DNA of 64,000 nucleotides, taken from the NCBI GenBank assembly GCA_036362985.1, contig JAYGXS010000001.1, positions 47,344,318 through 47,408,317 of the forward strand, written 5' to 3'. Source of the DNA: Ligula intestinalis (lineage: Eukaryota; Platyhelminthes; Cestoda; Diphyllobothriidea; Diphyllobothriidae). The number at the start of each line of letters is the position of its first letter. The stretch's first letter is position 1. Of this stretch, positions 24,982-34,810 are shown one piece after another. A program made the translations under genes and the position numbers. A model generated the notes under the pieces. It made no database searches. It was not told where the DNA came from and was given only the letters and a program-made list of their open reading frames with translations.

Positions 24982-26840
24982 CGAATCTACCTTCCATCTC
25001 CTTACAGTGCGTATTGATCATTATTTCCTGCCTTTTAATGATCCCGTATTTCTCACGATTGCTTAATTTCATGATTTTGCTCTCTTAATGCCCACATTTA
25101 CAACTTTTCGCCGCATACATACTTATTTAATCGCTCATATTTTAATGCCACCTGTGGACACGTTTGTGATGCAGTTGGACAAGCATGAAAAAAGATGTTC
25201 TCTGTAATGATTCTAGACTAAGTACATTGCCGCTTGGCAGCAAGTAAGGTTTGCCACCAAACTTCTCTGGCAGAAATTTCCTTTAAAAACCATACGGCTC
25301 ACTACTTTTCAGTACTTTGTTTGCTTAGAATAACTGTTGACGATCTTTGGGCTCCCGTGCTTTGATATCTGGTCGGCAGACCCGGTAACCAGCAAGGGTG
25401 TATGATGGGCTCAACTCCGGTACTCGGCGATGTTCTCGTGCCCATTGCGATCTTCCCTTCATGTGACCATTAGGGTATTGATCAACCGCGATGGCCTCCT
25501 CCTGACATGATTCCAACACTTTCAGCAGCAGGACATCCGATTTACATTTACCCGTTGCCTTACCTCCCGGCCTCAGCCCCACACTCAACAGTTTTTCTCC
25601 TTAAAATCCCGCAAACGGCATTCGAAACTTGACTTATGGAAAATGCCTAAGGAGTTTTTACTGTCTTCCCCTAACCAACGCTGATCCAGTTCTGGCAGCG
25701 CCACAGGTTCTGCATAATAACTATGTACAAAGAGGGAGTTCAAAGGTATTGACCTATGAATTTCCCAAATAAAGCTTAAATAAACTGGACATAATCATTT
25801 AAAGAAGTTCTCATATGCGGTATACCTAGGTGTAACAATGAAATTTGAGAATTTTGAGAATTTCTTTAAGCTTCCTGAAGAAAACAATTCAAGTTGACTG
25901 AAGATGAAAAAACTTTCTTTTCTCCTTATAATGGATTATATTCCGCATAATTGGATTAATTCCACTTTCTGATATAATTATGAGAATTCAAAAAAACTGG
26001 CCATATACACTGCCATTTTTCGAAATACTTATTATATTTTTGTCTGTTCCGTTACTAAATAATGCAAAAGGTGAACGTAAAGTACACAAAAAAACTATAT
26101 TTCTACACGACTTACATTTAATAAGGCCTTCTTTGTCTTAAATTCGCGTTAGCATGTTCGACATTTTGTTTGTGTGCAAGGAAAAAATGCGGATAATTTA
26201 TGCATTCAATTAAACCTTCTGTTTCTGCATTTTGTGCAAAATACCTTCACAGAATAGCTAAACGTAATTTTTTAACTACAAATCTGCAATGTTACTGCAA
26301 ATAAATTTGATTCCTTTAACTTGGCTTCACTTGAATCTGAACAATTTTCGACAAATTTTTCCAGTTCGGGAAGGGATATTTTATATACTTATTTATCTTA
26401 TTTTGGAGTTCCTTCATAGTATACTCAACATTAGCGTACAATTTGGTTCTCTCTTTCGTAATAGCATAGGAAATTCCTTCGATATGAGACTGCTTCCAAT
26501 TTCCCCAAAATTAATAGCCCTTTCTCTTAATAAACCTAACTAAGATGATGATTCAACTAACTAGAAGGCTTTTGCAGAATTTCATGGTGATGCATGGTCT
26601 TTGGCGGCTACTGTACAGTCATGGACAGACGTCTGTCACATAAAATTAGACCCACATCCTCTATAATTACTCCATATTCGTTGCTGACGCGCTGACGAAC
26701 GTTGACCTCACTGGTGGTTAATCAATGTGTACTCCTATAATTTCCCAGACCCCTTCCCACATCTTCATCGCAGTTTCTTACCACTCACCATCTGCTGAAT
26801 CTTGACAATTGATTTGTGTGCACACATTTTTACTGGCCCC
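24982..26840. other. no gene recognised downstream of Helitron
   Basis: The GC-richer part up to about 25620 is probably Helitron 3' flank or an unassigned repeat. It holds an 87-codon minus-strand frame (25325-25588) that I do not recognise. The rest is AT-rich without supported features. Confidence 0.35.
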
Positions 26841-26844
26841 TCTT

Positions 26845-27462
26845 TTATTGCTGGTTATTACCTCTGACGATGGACTCCTGTAAGAGTTCGAAAGCTCAGA
26901 ATAATAAGCAAATTAGTCCTTCTTCTTTATCCATGCAAACACCTGGAACACGAACGTTTCCCTTCATTTGTGAAGTATTCTTCTGTTATATTCCTATTTA
27001 TGAACTACAATATGTCTTTAGGTACGGCTGCACAGTCCCCGATTAAAATAATTTTCAGACTGTCTCATTTCATCAAGATATAGGAAATGTCTCACAGTAA
27101 CCCAGACAGTCCACGGAGACTGCAATTGCCAGCTGTTGAGTATCCATTAACATGCTGTATAAGCCAACTCTGCTTAACTAACGAATGGTTGAAGTCGAAC
27201 GGGCCCGTACTTAGGCGACACAGTGCACCGGTTTAACTAAATGCCAATGTTTTTTAAGTTTTGATCGAGAATTCGGAACCTCACATTCGAACGGTGATTG
27301 AGTAAGAAATGCCTCGAGTCAAAATATTAGTTTTGACGTATGCTAAGCGGGCTGCAAAACCTAAGTCGCAAATGACAACTTTCTGGCAGCGGTTCTCAAC
27401 TGCTGATGTTTGGTCACATTGCAAAGGCGTGTGGGCGTTTTGCCCTTAGCTAAATGGAGAAT
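26845..27462 (+). repeat. 620-bp hammerhead-bearing repeat, plus-strand copy
   Basis: Second copy of the repeat at 18595-19215, in the opposite orientation. It opens with a hammerhead-like motif (see 26847-26907). The following bases (CTTCTTCTTTATCC, then CACCTGGAACACGAACG) recall the 5' terminal repeat of the intact PLE (ATCTTCGTCTTCTG, then TCCTGGGACTCGAAT). The remaining 500 bases carry no conserved frame. The size, the lack of coding capacity and the terminal ribozyme suggest a retrozyme-like or PLE-dependent non-autonomous retroelement. That assignment is inference. Confidence 0.7.
26847..26907 (+). ncRNA. hammerhead ribozyme-like motif
   Basis: The catalytic strand CTGACGA is at 26864-26870. 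Stem II is GGACTC (26872-26877) with GAGTTC (26884-26889), five Watson-Crick pairs and one G-U, closed by CTGTAA. GAAA is at 26890-26893 and GCTC at 26894-26897. Stem III would be the self-complementary AGCT without a loop, with cleavage expected after C26897. Stem I pairs CT/AG, then TTATTA (26855-26860) with TAATAA, then TTGC with GCAA, with internal loops. One extra T sits between A9 and stem II; similar insertions occur in some natural hammerheads. Loopless stem III suggests it works as a dimer. Activity is untested. Confidence 0.6.
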
Positions 27463-27524
27463 GGAAAAATTGTTAGTTTGCTAATTGTGGGAAACAGTAG
27501 GAGAAACGGTTTTGCTACTGTTTT

Positions 27525-27645
27525 TTGCCAATTTCTTTGATGACGAATCCGTGACGAATGTCGATTCGTCAGACAAATAAGCGTATTGACCCAACGATCA
27601 AGTCGTCTTCTTCTCAATTGTGGGATCTAGTACAATGTGTTACCA
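27525..27645 (+). repeat. PLE terminal-repeat relic with decayed hammerhead
   Basis: TTGATGA (27549), then a degenerate stem, GATTCGTC, and AGACAAATAAGC match the layout of the PLE terminal repeat (core, GTC, then AG-CAAATAA). The downstream sequence CCAACGATCAAGTCGTCTTC corresponds to TTCCAGTGATCGCATCTTCG at 29670. The GAAA element is mutated to GATT and the first C of the core to T, so the ribozyme should be dead. No PLE coding sequence follows. Confidence 0.55.
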
Positions 27646-28789
27646 CCCAGTATAGTATCGGGGGTAAAAGCCATCATTTAAAAATTAAATGTTATCTACA
27701 TTATTTCATTATATACTTTGAAATTTTCTTATTTATTACATTAAGTCAACGTTTTGCCATAGGAACGAAGGGAATCGTGCAAAAAGTTGTACAAAGTGTT
27801 CGAAGCCAGATAAGAAGTTCGAACAAACGTTTCTGAGGCGGTACTCGCGTAATAGTATCGCAATCTGTGTAAATTTGTGTCAAATGTTGTGATCAAAAAA
27901 CATTTATCATTTAAGAAACTTCGATGTGAGTTGAAATGTAGAAGGGGTGCTTCCGTACAAATAGTACTTAATTATTTTCACCAAATATGGACAGCCAAAC
28001 AATGCATATGCTTTAGAGTTTTATAATACATTACCAGAGCATTGTTGAAGACATCTGCGCTACTACGATCCCCTCTCTTTTGAGTTGTCATATGCTTATT
28101 TCGCCTCTTCCCTACGCTACTACAGTTAATAATGCGGGTTGTGTGGTGGTCTTTTTAATGCTACCTCTGCTGACTATAAAGTCAGAGTCCGTATTAAAGT
28201 CCAATCCTGTTTCCAAAACAATAACCGAAAGAAGAAGGAGGCACAGCTGCAGTTAGCTTGTGATTGGGCTTAGCTCAAAATCTGTCCTGCAATCTGCTTG
28301 ATCAAATAACCTGAGGACCCCAAACCTCTGTGATTCCCTTTACTTTTTTCCTACCAGAACTGGTCTGTCAGTCTAAATCTGATAAAAGCATAGAATTTAT
28401 GCATATAATTTGTCGACTAAATTACTCCAGATTATATCTTAGTAAGAAAGGTCAATTTGACAAACATATATTTTCAGCAGCTCTTCATCAGGCCAGTAAA
28501 TTTGCAGGGATAATGAAAATCAGACAGTTGGACAGGGTTAATAAGTGTACTTTAATTATAACTTATCTTTTTCATGCCGCCCGCATGACCAGATCAGGCG
28601 TGTAGAGGTCCTTGTGCTCGGGAAGGGGAGGGGAGGAAAGATGGTTAGGTTGTGGGCATCGGTCAGGCGTCAGATACATGGAGTGATAATTGCTGCCATT
28701 TGCGCAGAGCAAACAAATATCACTAGGGGGTGGGGGCGATCGCTCATCACCCCCTGGCGTCGGGGTCGATGCTTGTATTAGCGCCTTCT

Positions 28790-29463
28790 GACAACACGAA
28801 ACTGTATCGATGGCCTATCGCCTCTCACTTGTGTCCACACGGCGGAGCGGGCCCTGGCAGCAGCAAGTCACCGCATCCCGAACGGCCGAATTCCCCTATT
28901 CCATCATAACCATCCACCTGAAGCCTCCCGCCTGGAACGCGAGGGAGATGCTATATGAGCACATGACGCCAATGACCCGCGCATCGTCGAGCTAAATGGC
29001 CTGATCACCAAGACCATCAACGACGGCAAACGCCAAAGCTGGCATGAACTTTTTGCAGATTGCAATTTCGGCGGCATCTCAGCTGCCACTTGGAAAATTC
29101 TACGTCACCTAACCAAGCCCCAGGCTGATACATCTAACCCGTCTATTAGCTTCGGGGATGGCTACCTTAATTCCAATAATGGTAAGATCTCCGCAAAGAT
29201 GAACAAGCCGTTCTCGCCCCGCTCAGTGTCCGCTTTCAAAAGCCAGCGCTCCCTTCTTCGTCTCCTCCATAAAGCCCCGCCCCGAGACATTTCCTTTTCG
29301 GCTGATGCCATCCTCACCGCCGTCAAGAAAACAAGAACTTTCGAAACCTTAAAATTAGATGGCCTGGCACCTATCCATTTGTGCCACATCGGCCCTAAGG
29401 GGGCTGCCTACCTTGCTGCTCTCTTCAACTTTCCGCTGGCTAATTTAATCATCCCCAATTGCC
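28790..29463 (+). pseudogene. jockey-like LINE, 5' part of ORF2
   Basis: This is the linker and start of the reverse transcriptase of a non-LTR retrotransposon. With one stop and one frame change, the reading CVHTAERALAAASHRIPNGR, then NDPRIVELNGLITKTINDG, then FSADAILTAVKKTRTFETLK, LDGLAPIHLCHIGPKGAAYL and ALFNFPLANLIIPNC matches the segment that precedes RT motif 1 in jockey-clade elements. The sequence stops at C (29463), where the PLE begins. It resumes in the same frame at 32489. The endonuclease half is not recognisable upstream. Confidence 0.8.
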
Positions 29464-29582
29464 AATAGTAGAGATTTTTCGAGTCCCAGGAAACAGTTCA
29501 GAGGAAGAAGATGCGATCAATGGAACAAGAGTTTTATTTGCCTGACGTTTCGGATTCCGTCGGGAATCCTTAGTCATAGGTA

Positions 29583-29698
29583 ATCTGCGCATGTCTCAGA
29601 CCTGTGTACGATTACCTATGACTGAGGATTCCCGACGGAATCCGAAACGTCAGGCAAATAAAACTCTTGTTCCAGTGATCGCATCTTCGTCTTCTGAA
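29583..29698 (+). repeat. PLE terminal direct repeat, left copy
   Basis: Identical to 32278-32393 over 115 of 116 positions; the single difference is ACTGAGG here against ACTAAGG on the right. It contains the ORF start codon at 29591 and the hammerhead-derived motif. Confidence 0.9.
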
Positions 29699-32245
29699 CT
29701 GCTTCCTGGGACTCGAATATTCGCTACTATTGGCAATCTATTTGGGCGCGATGCGCTCCTATCGGCTCGACGGTGGGAAACATTTGCCCTTCGGGAGTCG
29801 TCTACTTATGCGCAGATCCGATTCTTGCACAGGTGTCTCGACAATAATGTGCTACCGAAGTGCGTTTCATACAGACCTCCGGTTAATACAGAGTTGGCGA
29901 GACGCAAAGAATTTAAGCACGGCAGAGATATGATCCGAGTGATCCTTCAAGACTGTCACGCGAGGCTTCGCAAGTACTGTCAGAGGATCAGCGAAGAGAG
30001 GGAGAAGTGCTTTGAGTTTATGGGCGAGAATGGTACCAAACTGCTCCAGCAGAGGGTGACCGAACGAGCCCGAGACCACAAAGCGAAGCGGGAGGCAGCA
30101 CTCGAAATTAAGTTTCGCAAGCTACCTCGACCAAATTCATCCAAAGATGACAAACTGGTGCACAACCTGTCATCCAAAAAGCTGACGGAAGAACAAATGC
30201 AGGTGTTAAGGCATGGAGCCTCATTCAACACAACTGATGCCAGACCTGCCAACATGGTTGCTGCAGTAGAATCAATTCTGAGCCAAACGGAAGCAACGGA
30301 CGAAACGAAAAACCTCATACGTCATCAGGTGTCGTCCCTCCTCATGGCACATCGACCACGTGACGTTCTCTCCAAGGTCGAACGTAAGGCACTGAAAGAA
30401 CTCAGAGCCGACAATGACCTCGTTATCGTGCCGGCGGACAAGGGGCGGTCAACTGTCGTATTGGACAGGACAGACTACATTCACAAAGCTCAAACTTTGT
30501 TGGACGATCGTCAGTCCTACGTCCCGTGCAAATCCAACCCCATGAAAACGCTGACACGCGAAATCAACACAACGCTGTTGGCAATGGAGAAGTCAGGTGC
30601 AATATTACCAATCGACCGACGCATGGCGAGAGCGCAAGAAACGGCCCTGGCCCGCTTCTATGGTCTCCCCAAGGTGCACAAAGAGGACGCACCCCTCCGG
30701 CCAATCGTATCTCTCAAAGGAACTCCAACCTACGGACTGGCGAAGTGGCTGTTTCGACGGCTCAAATTCTTGACCGCTGATTCAGACACAACAGTCAGGT
30801 CGTCAACACAATTCTTGGAGAAACTTAAAGGGGTAAGCCTCCAGCCAAATGATATCATGGTTTCCTTTGATGTCACGTCCCTTTTTACTTCTATTCCACA
30901 GGACCTGGCCGTCGAGACTATCCAACTACTCCTACGAGAGAAATACGACGAAACGGAGAATCGCCTCGGGCATGCTCAAATCCTCCAGCTCCTAAAGTTC
31001 TGCCTGAAGACGTACTTTACCTTCAACGGAACTATCTACGAGCAGGTGAAGGGCACGCCTATGGGTTCGCCCATTTCCGGACTCATAGCAGAGGCGGTCC
31101 TGCAACGGCTGGAGTCGCTGGTTTTCCGACACCACAGGCCGAAACTGTGGGCTCGGTATGTGGACGACACCTTCGTCGTAATTGAGCGGGATCAGGTGCT
31201 GACATTCAAGGAACGTCTAAACGCCGTCTTCCCGGACATTAAATTTACGATGGAGGCAGAAGAAAACAACCAACTGGCCTTCCTGGATGTCCTCGTTTGC
31301 CGCAAAGACGATGGTGGCCTGAAGACTAAAGTGTTCAGGAAAGCAACCAACACTATGCAAGTCCTGAACTACAACAGCAACCACCCAATCGGTCACAAAC
31401 GCAGCTGCGTAAGAGCGCTATTCCGGCGCGTCGAGACGCATTGCAGCGAAGCGGAAGACAAAATTGCTGAATTGCAATATGTTCGACGGGTACTGAGAGC
31501 GAATGGTTACCCGCACAATTTTGTCAACCAGTGCATGGGCAAACGAGAGAAGAAGCCAAGTCCAGCTGGCCTAAACGTTTGGCGAGCTCTTCCGTACGTG
31601 AAGAATGTATCGGAAGCAGTCAGCCGTCTACTCACCCCACTTGGAGTTGGAGTTGCACACAGGCCGGAAGCAACCATCAGGCGCCGGGTCATGAGGCCGA
31701 AAGACCCACTGCCACGGCAGGAAACGGCTGGAGTCGTTTACCGAATCTGGTGTAGTTGTGGACAAAGCAACTACGTCGGAGAGACTGGGAGATTACTCCG
31801 GACGCGAATGGCCGAGCATGCAGCGGCGGTGAGGAAGAAAGACGCCAACTCCCAGGTTGCAGCTCACTCAACGGGACCCGACCATATTTTCAAGTTTGCC
31901 GAGGCCGAAATCCTCGCAAGAGGGGACAACCGCGTGAGCCGCGAGCTGCTCGAGTCATGGTTTTCAGGCCCCCAGTCCATCAACAAGCGCAACGATTTGG
32001 CCTTCCCCTACGGTGTACTGAGACATTTCCTGAGCAAGAGAATCAGTCACGTGGGAAGGACTGGGTGCAACAACAACTCCGACGACAGCGGGCATAATTG
32101 TCACGCAATTACCAAACCCGCATCCGACGCGGACAAGAACGCTGTGGCAATTAATGACCAATCACCGCACCAATTAAGACCTCAAGTGGTGACTACAAGA
32201 ACTGACAATTATATTACGCATGCGGGTGACCGCTGTGAGCTATAA
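29591..32245 (+). CDS. Penelope-like reverse transcriptase with GIY-YIG endonuclease
   Basis: An intact 884-codon ORF for the single protein of a PLE, which copies its RNA into DNA at a nicked target. The RT (about 270-560) shows ADKGRSTVVLDRTDY, ARFYGLPKVHKEDAPLRPIV, SFDVTSLFTSIPQDLAVE, GTPMGSPISGLIAEAVLQRL and the catalytic ARYVDDTFVV box, then NNQLAFLDVLV. A linker with LPYVKNVSEAVSRLL leads to the GIY-YIG endonuclease (about 715-810): GVVYRIWCSCGQSNYVGETG, with RTRMAEH and the ELLESWF glutamate. The first about 45 residues are encoded by the terminal repeat. The ATG at 29591 gives the longest frame, while the in-frame ATG at 29618 is an alternative and the next is far inside. No stop or frameshift is visible, so the protein could be functional. 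Confidence 0.95.
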   Translation: MSQTCVRLPMTEDSRRNPKRQANKTLVPVIASSSSELLPGTRIFATIGNLFGRDALLSARRWETFALRESSTYAQIRFLHRCLDNNVLPKCVSYRPPVNTELARRKEFKHGRDMIRVILQDCHARLRKYCQRISEEREKCFEFMGENGTKLLQQRVTERARDHKAKREAALEIKFRKLPRPNSSKDDKLVHNLSSKKLTEEQMQVLRHGASFNTTDARPANMVAAVESILSQTEATDETKNLIRHQVSSLLMAHRPRDVLSKVERKALKELRADNDLVIVPADKGRSTVVLDRTDYIHKAQTLLDDRQSYVPCKSNPMKTLTREINTTLLAMEKSGAILPIDRRMARAQETALARFYGLPKVHKEDAPLRPIVSLKGTPTYGLAKWLFRRLKFLTADSDTTVRSSTQFLEKLKGVSLQPNDIMVSFDVTSLFTSIPQDLAVETIQLLLREKYDETENRLGHAQILQLLKFCLKTYFTFNGTIYEQVKGTPMGSPISGLIAEAVLQRLESLVFRHHRPKLWARYVDDTFVVIERDQVLTFKERLNAVFPDIKFTMEAEENNQLAFLDVLVCRKDDGGLKTKVFRKATNTMQVLNYNSNHPIGHKRSCVRALFRRVETHCSEAEDKIAELQYVRRVLRANGYPHNFVNQCMGKREKKPSPAGLNVWRALPYVKNVSEAVSRLLTPLGVGVAHRPEATIRRRVMRPKDPLPRQETAGVVYRIWCSCGQSNYVGETGRLLRTRMAEHAAAVRKKDANSQVAAHSTGPDHIFKFAEAEILARGDNRVSRELLESWFSGPQSINKRNDLAFPYGVLRHFLSKRISHVGRTGCNNNSDDSGHNCHAITKPASDADKNAVAINDQSPHQLRPQVVTTRTDNYITHAGDRCEL
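29611..29660 (+). ncRNA. hammerhead-derived motif, core altered
   Basis: GATTACCT, then ATGACTGA (29618-29625), a perfect 7-bp stem GGATTCC/GGAATCC with CGAC loop (29626-29643), GAAACGTC (29644-29651) and AGGCAAAT. Stem II, GAAA, the self-complementary ACGT and the CCT/AGG base of stem I are all as in PLE hammerheads. The CTGANGA strand is replaced by an eight-base sequence. Copies with the same layout lie at 29541-29580 (-), 32307-32349 (+) and 38089-38128 (-). Probably inactive or strongly reduced. Confidence 0.55.
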
Positions 32246-32277
32246 ATACCGTGCAATCTGTGCATGTATCACCCCTT

Positions 32278-32393
32278 ATCTGCGCATGTCTCAGACCTGT
32301 GTACGATTACCTATGACTAAGGATTCCCGACGGAATCCGAAACGTCAGGCAAATAAAACTCTTGTTCCAGTGATCGCATCTTCGTCTTCTGAA
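32278..32393 (+). repeat. PLE terminal direct repeat, right copy
   Basis: The right member of the 116-bp pair. It follows the ORF stop (32245) after 32 bases and carries the same hammerhead-derived motif with ATGACTAA in the core. It ends exactly at CTTCTGAA, where the inverted ORF piece begins. Confidence 0.9.
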
Positions 32394-32488
32394 TGGCGTG
32401 ACAATTATGCCCGCTGTCGTCAGAGTTGTTATTGCGTCCGGCCCTTCTCACGTGACGGATTCTCTTGCTCAGTACACCGTATTAGAAC
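32394..32488 (-). pseudogene. inverted PLE C-terminal fragment
   Basis: On the minus strand this reads GCGTTCTAATACGGTGTACT, then (with a 12-base deletion) the bases encoding the SKRI-like and NNNSDDSGHNCHA part of the PLE C-terminus. It is a copy of about 31995-32107 joined head to head to the right terminal repeat. It was probably produced during integration of the element. Confidence 0.8.
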
Positions 32489-34125
32489 GCCCGATTGCTG
32501 GCGCCAGTCAATCATTATCCGTCTGACCAAAGCGGGCAATGACCTCAACCCAGCGACCTCCTATCGTCCAATTGCTATCCTCAGTCCATTAGTGAAGATC
32601 CTAGAATGGCTCATCCACCCAATTCTGGTGTCCGCGGCGGAACTCTCTTGTCATCAACATGGTTTCAGATCAGGTCGTGGGACCAGAACGGCGCTTTTCG
32701 AGCTCAGCAGTGCCATCCTCGAGGGCTTTTATCGACAGAAGCCCGCGGACCGTGGCAGTCTCAAATGACCTGTCACGAGCCTATGGCTGCGTCCGCCACG
32801 ATCAGCTCTTGCAGGACTTGGGCTCTCTGAACGTCCCGACTGGCATTGTCCAATGGTTGGCGGTTTATATCAGTGGCCGCCGCGATCGTATCCTTCTCCG
32901 TGGCCCTCTCTCTAAGCCCCGTAAGCAGACCTGCAGCGTTCCTCGCGACAGTGTGCACTTTCCGACGCTCTTCAACATCTACATGCGAGAATCCCCACTC
33001 TCCCCGGCACCTGCGTGAGTGGTATCGTACGCGGACGATGTTTCGTTTTTCTGCCGGCACCATCACATCAATCAGGCTGCACAGCTCCTCACGGAGTTCA
33101 TGCCTGATGTGGAAAACTTCTTCACCCAGTGCGGAATGCCGATCTTGGCAGGCAAGTCGTCCATCACTGTTTTCACGCTGGATCCAAAGGCGTTCAATCG
33201 TCACCCGGTCATCACCGTCAACGGGGCGTCCTTACCGCTCGTCCGCAAGACCAAGCTCCTTGGCGTGCGTTTCGATCCGCCTTTCACGTTCTCGGACCAT
33301 GCCAGGGAGGTCGCGGGCAAAGTGAACCGCTGCACCAAAGTCCTCAAGGCTCTAGTAGGTACATCCTGGGACTGCGCGAAAGAGACTTTAACGATCACAT
33401 TCACAGTGGTGTCGAAGCCGCACCTCACTTATGCGGCACCACTCTGGTCTTCTACGATCAGTTCTTGCAGCTTCGGCCATCTCTTGTCAGCACAGAACGC
33501 CAACGTCCGCGTGATCACGGGTTGCTATAAAATGTTGCCTATCGATCATCTCCATGCAGAGGCTTCTATTTTGCCGGTTGCCCATTACAACACACTCTTA
33601 GGCCACCAGTTCTGGTGGACCTATTCGTAACCCGGCCATCCTAAGCACCACCGTTGGCGTGCTGCTTACCCCAGCGGCAACGTTCGGCCGTCCATTCGAG
33701 CTTTCCACAAGGAAGCTGTCGCCTCATCTCTCTCAAATCTACCCATTGATAGCTCTGTCACAAAGACAGGATTCCAGCGTATCCACCAGAGAGCCGTTGT
33801 TTAAAAGAAACGAAGTTTCCACCCCCCGTCCTTTCGGGTGGCTATCCATCTCCGATTGCGGCCTCAGGACAACATCTCCCGAGGGTCACTCGCTGTACTC
33901 TGGCTCAACTGCGCAGTGGCTACTCAGTGATCCTTCGACCCGTCCACACGCGACTGCTGTTCCGACCGCGGCGCTTCTCCGCATGACTGTCAGCATCTGT
34001 TCACCCGCAGTTCCCGGTCAGGCACCCACCTCACTCCCTCCGGCCTTTGGCTCAAGCTGCTCGACGTTGGCTTTTCTCCATCTCCCAACTACCCTCAGTT
34101 TGGATTCCGGCGGGGATTACTGATC
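32489..34125 (+). pseudogene. jockey-like LINE, RT and C-terminal part
   Basis: The LINE resumes with CWRQSIIIRLTKAGNDL and ATSYRPIAILSPLVKILEWL, then HQHGFRSGRGTRTALFELSS, SNDLSRAYGCVRHDQLLQDL, IVQWLAVYISGRRDRILLRG, FPTLFNIYMRE and the catalytic VSYADDVSFF. The thumb and C-terminal region follow (KTKLLGVRFDPPFTFSDHA, KALVGTSWDCAKETL, YAAPLWS, ITGCYKMLPIDHLHAEASIL), as in jockey-clade elements. Frameshifts near 32750 and 33015 and stops after 33627 disable it. Text resembling the C-terminus continues to about 34110. The GC content is higher than in the flanks. Confidence 0.85.
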
Positions 34126-34426
34126 CAACAATAGGCTACGACACACACATCTCTGAATTCGATAACCATATAGCCACTGCTTTAGCTCTTGCATACACCC
34201 GTTGCCATAGGATCTTTGAAAAGTTAGCTGATGTTTGGTAAATAACCTGAAAGAAGTCAGTAGTATCGACGCAGTGATTTGTGTCGACAAGATGTACAAG
34301 AAAAGTTCTCAAAGTCGATTTAGTTTAACTTCTACTTAACCAGGCCGATATGTGCACTTTTCCAGGCGCCTCATTGTTCGGCCGATGTATCCTGCTCCAC
34401 AGAAGTAAATGAAGGAATAATTGCAC

Positions 34427-34810
34427 ATGGATGTGGCCTTCAATGGGAATCAGTCTTTACTTCCCAATCGTAGAAGGGAAAAGTTCGTGAAGACCACATG
34501 TAAGTTCGCCGTGGGGAAAGCGTTTGAGATCACGGTCTTCAGGCGTCGTTTTTTATATTATTCAAATAACGTCAAAACGTCTGAGCAGAAACAGTTATTC
34601 AAGCATGCTCTTTTAAAAAGGGTTAAGACTGACGTCGTTTTCGGACGCGTAGTAGAACATCGAGGAACCCTATGGCAGCCCATTACATGCGACTGGTGCA
34701 AAACGTTTTATTTTATTAAAGAAATGAAAGGGCTGCAATGCCATAGGACTCGGAAATATTTATTTATCACTACTGCTGTCAAAAGGCTTTGGATATCGTG
34801 CATTGCTTAG
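34427..34810 (+). CDS. hypothetical ORF, unrecognised
   Basis: A 127-codon open frame from the ATG at 34427, 300 bases after the LINE. It is rich in Lys and Arg, with a C-x2-C (TCDWCKTFYF) near residue 92. I recognise no domain. Its GC content is above that of the AT-rich sequence that follows, so it could be an exon, a repeat fragment or chance. An AATAAA-like ATAAAG follows the stop. Confidence 0.2.
   Translation: MDVAFNGNQSLLPNRRREKFVKTTCKFAVGKAFEITVFRRRFLYYSNNVKTSEQKQLFKHALLKRVKTDVVFGRVVEHRGTLWQPITCDWCKTFYFIKEMKGLQCHRTRKYLFITTAVKRLWISCIA

Larger units (their letters stand above)
29458..29725. repeat. large inverted repeat at PLE 5' end
   Basis: The arms 29458-29583 and about 29600-29725 are nearly perfect reverse complements, from ATTGCCAATAGTAG to the CATAGGTAATC next to the spacer. 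The RNA or single-stranded DNA would form a hairpin of about 120 bp. It brings two hammerhead-derived motifs head to head. Confidence 0.9.
29458..32488 (+). mobile_element. young Penelope-like element nested in LINE
   Basis: A 3.03-kb insertion splits the LINE. Layout: an inverted copy of the 5' end (29458-29583), a 16-base spacer, the PLE itself with a 116-bp direct repeat at each end (29583-29698 and 32278-32393), one 884-codon ORF, and at the right end an inverted 95-base piece of the ORF 3' end (32394-32488). The bases ATTGC occur at the LINE junction on both sides (29458-29462 and 32490-32494), which suits a 5-bp target-site duplication. Partial inverted copies at the ends are typical of PLE integration. 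Confidence 0.88.

Noticed and set aside
25325..25588. 87-codon minus-strand frame downstream of the Helitron
   Set aside because: No domain recognised and no start or splice context; it may be repeat-derived but cannot be assigned.
28455..28495. Minus-strand CTGATGAAGAG...GAAA (also at the window end, 63965-64000) as a hammerhead
   Set aside because: Stem II would have at most two pairs and the base at the cleavage site is unsuitable in one register; more likely the conserved end of an interspersed repeat.
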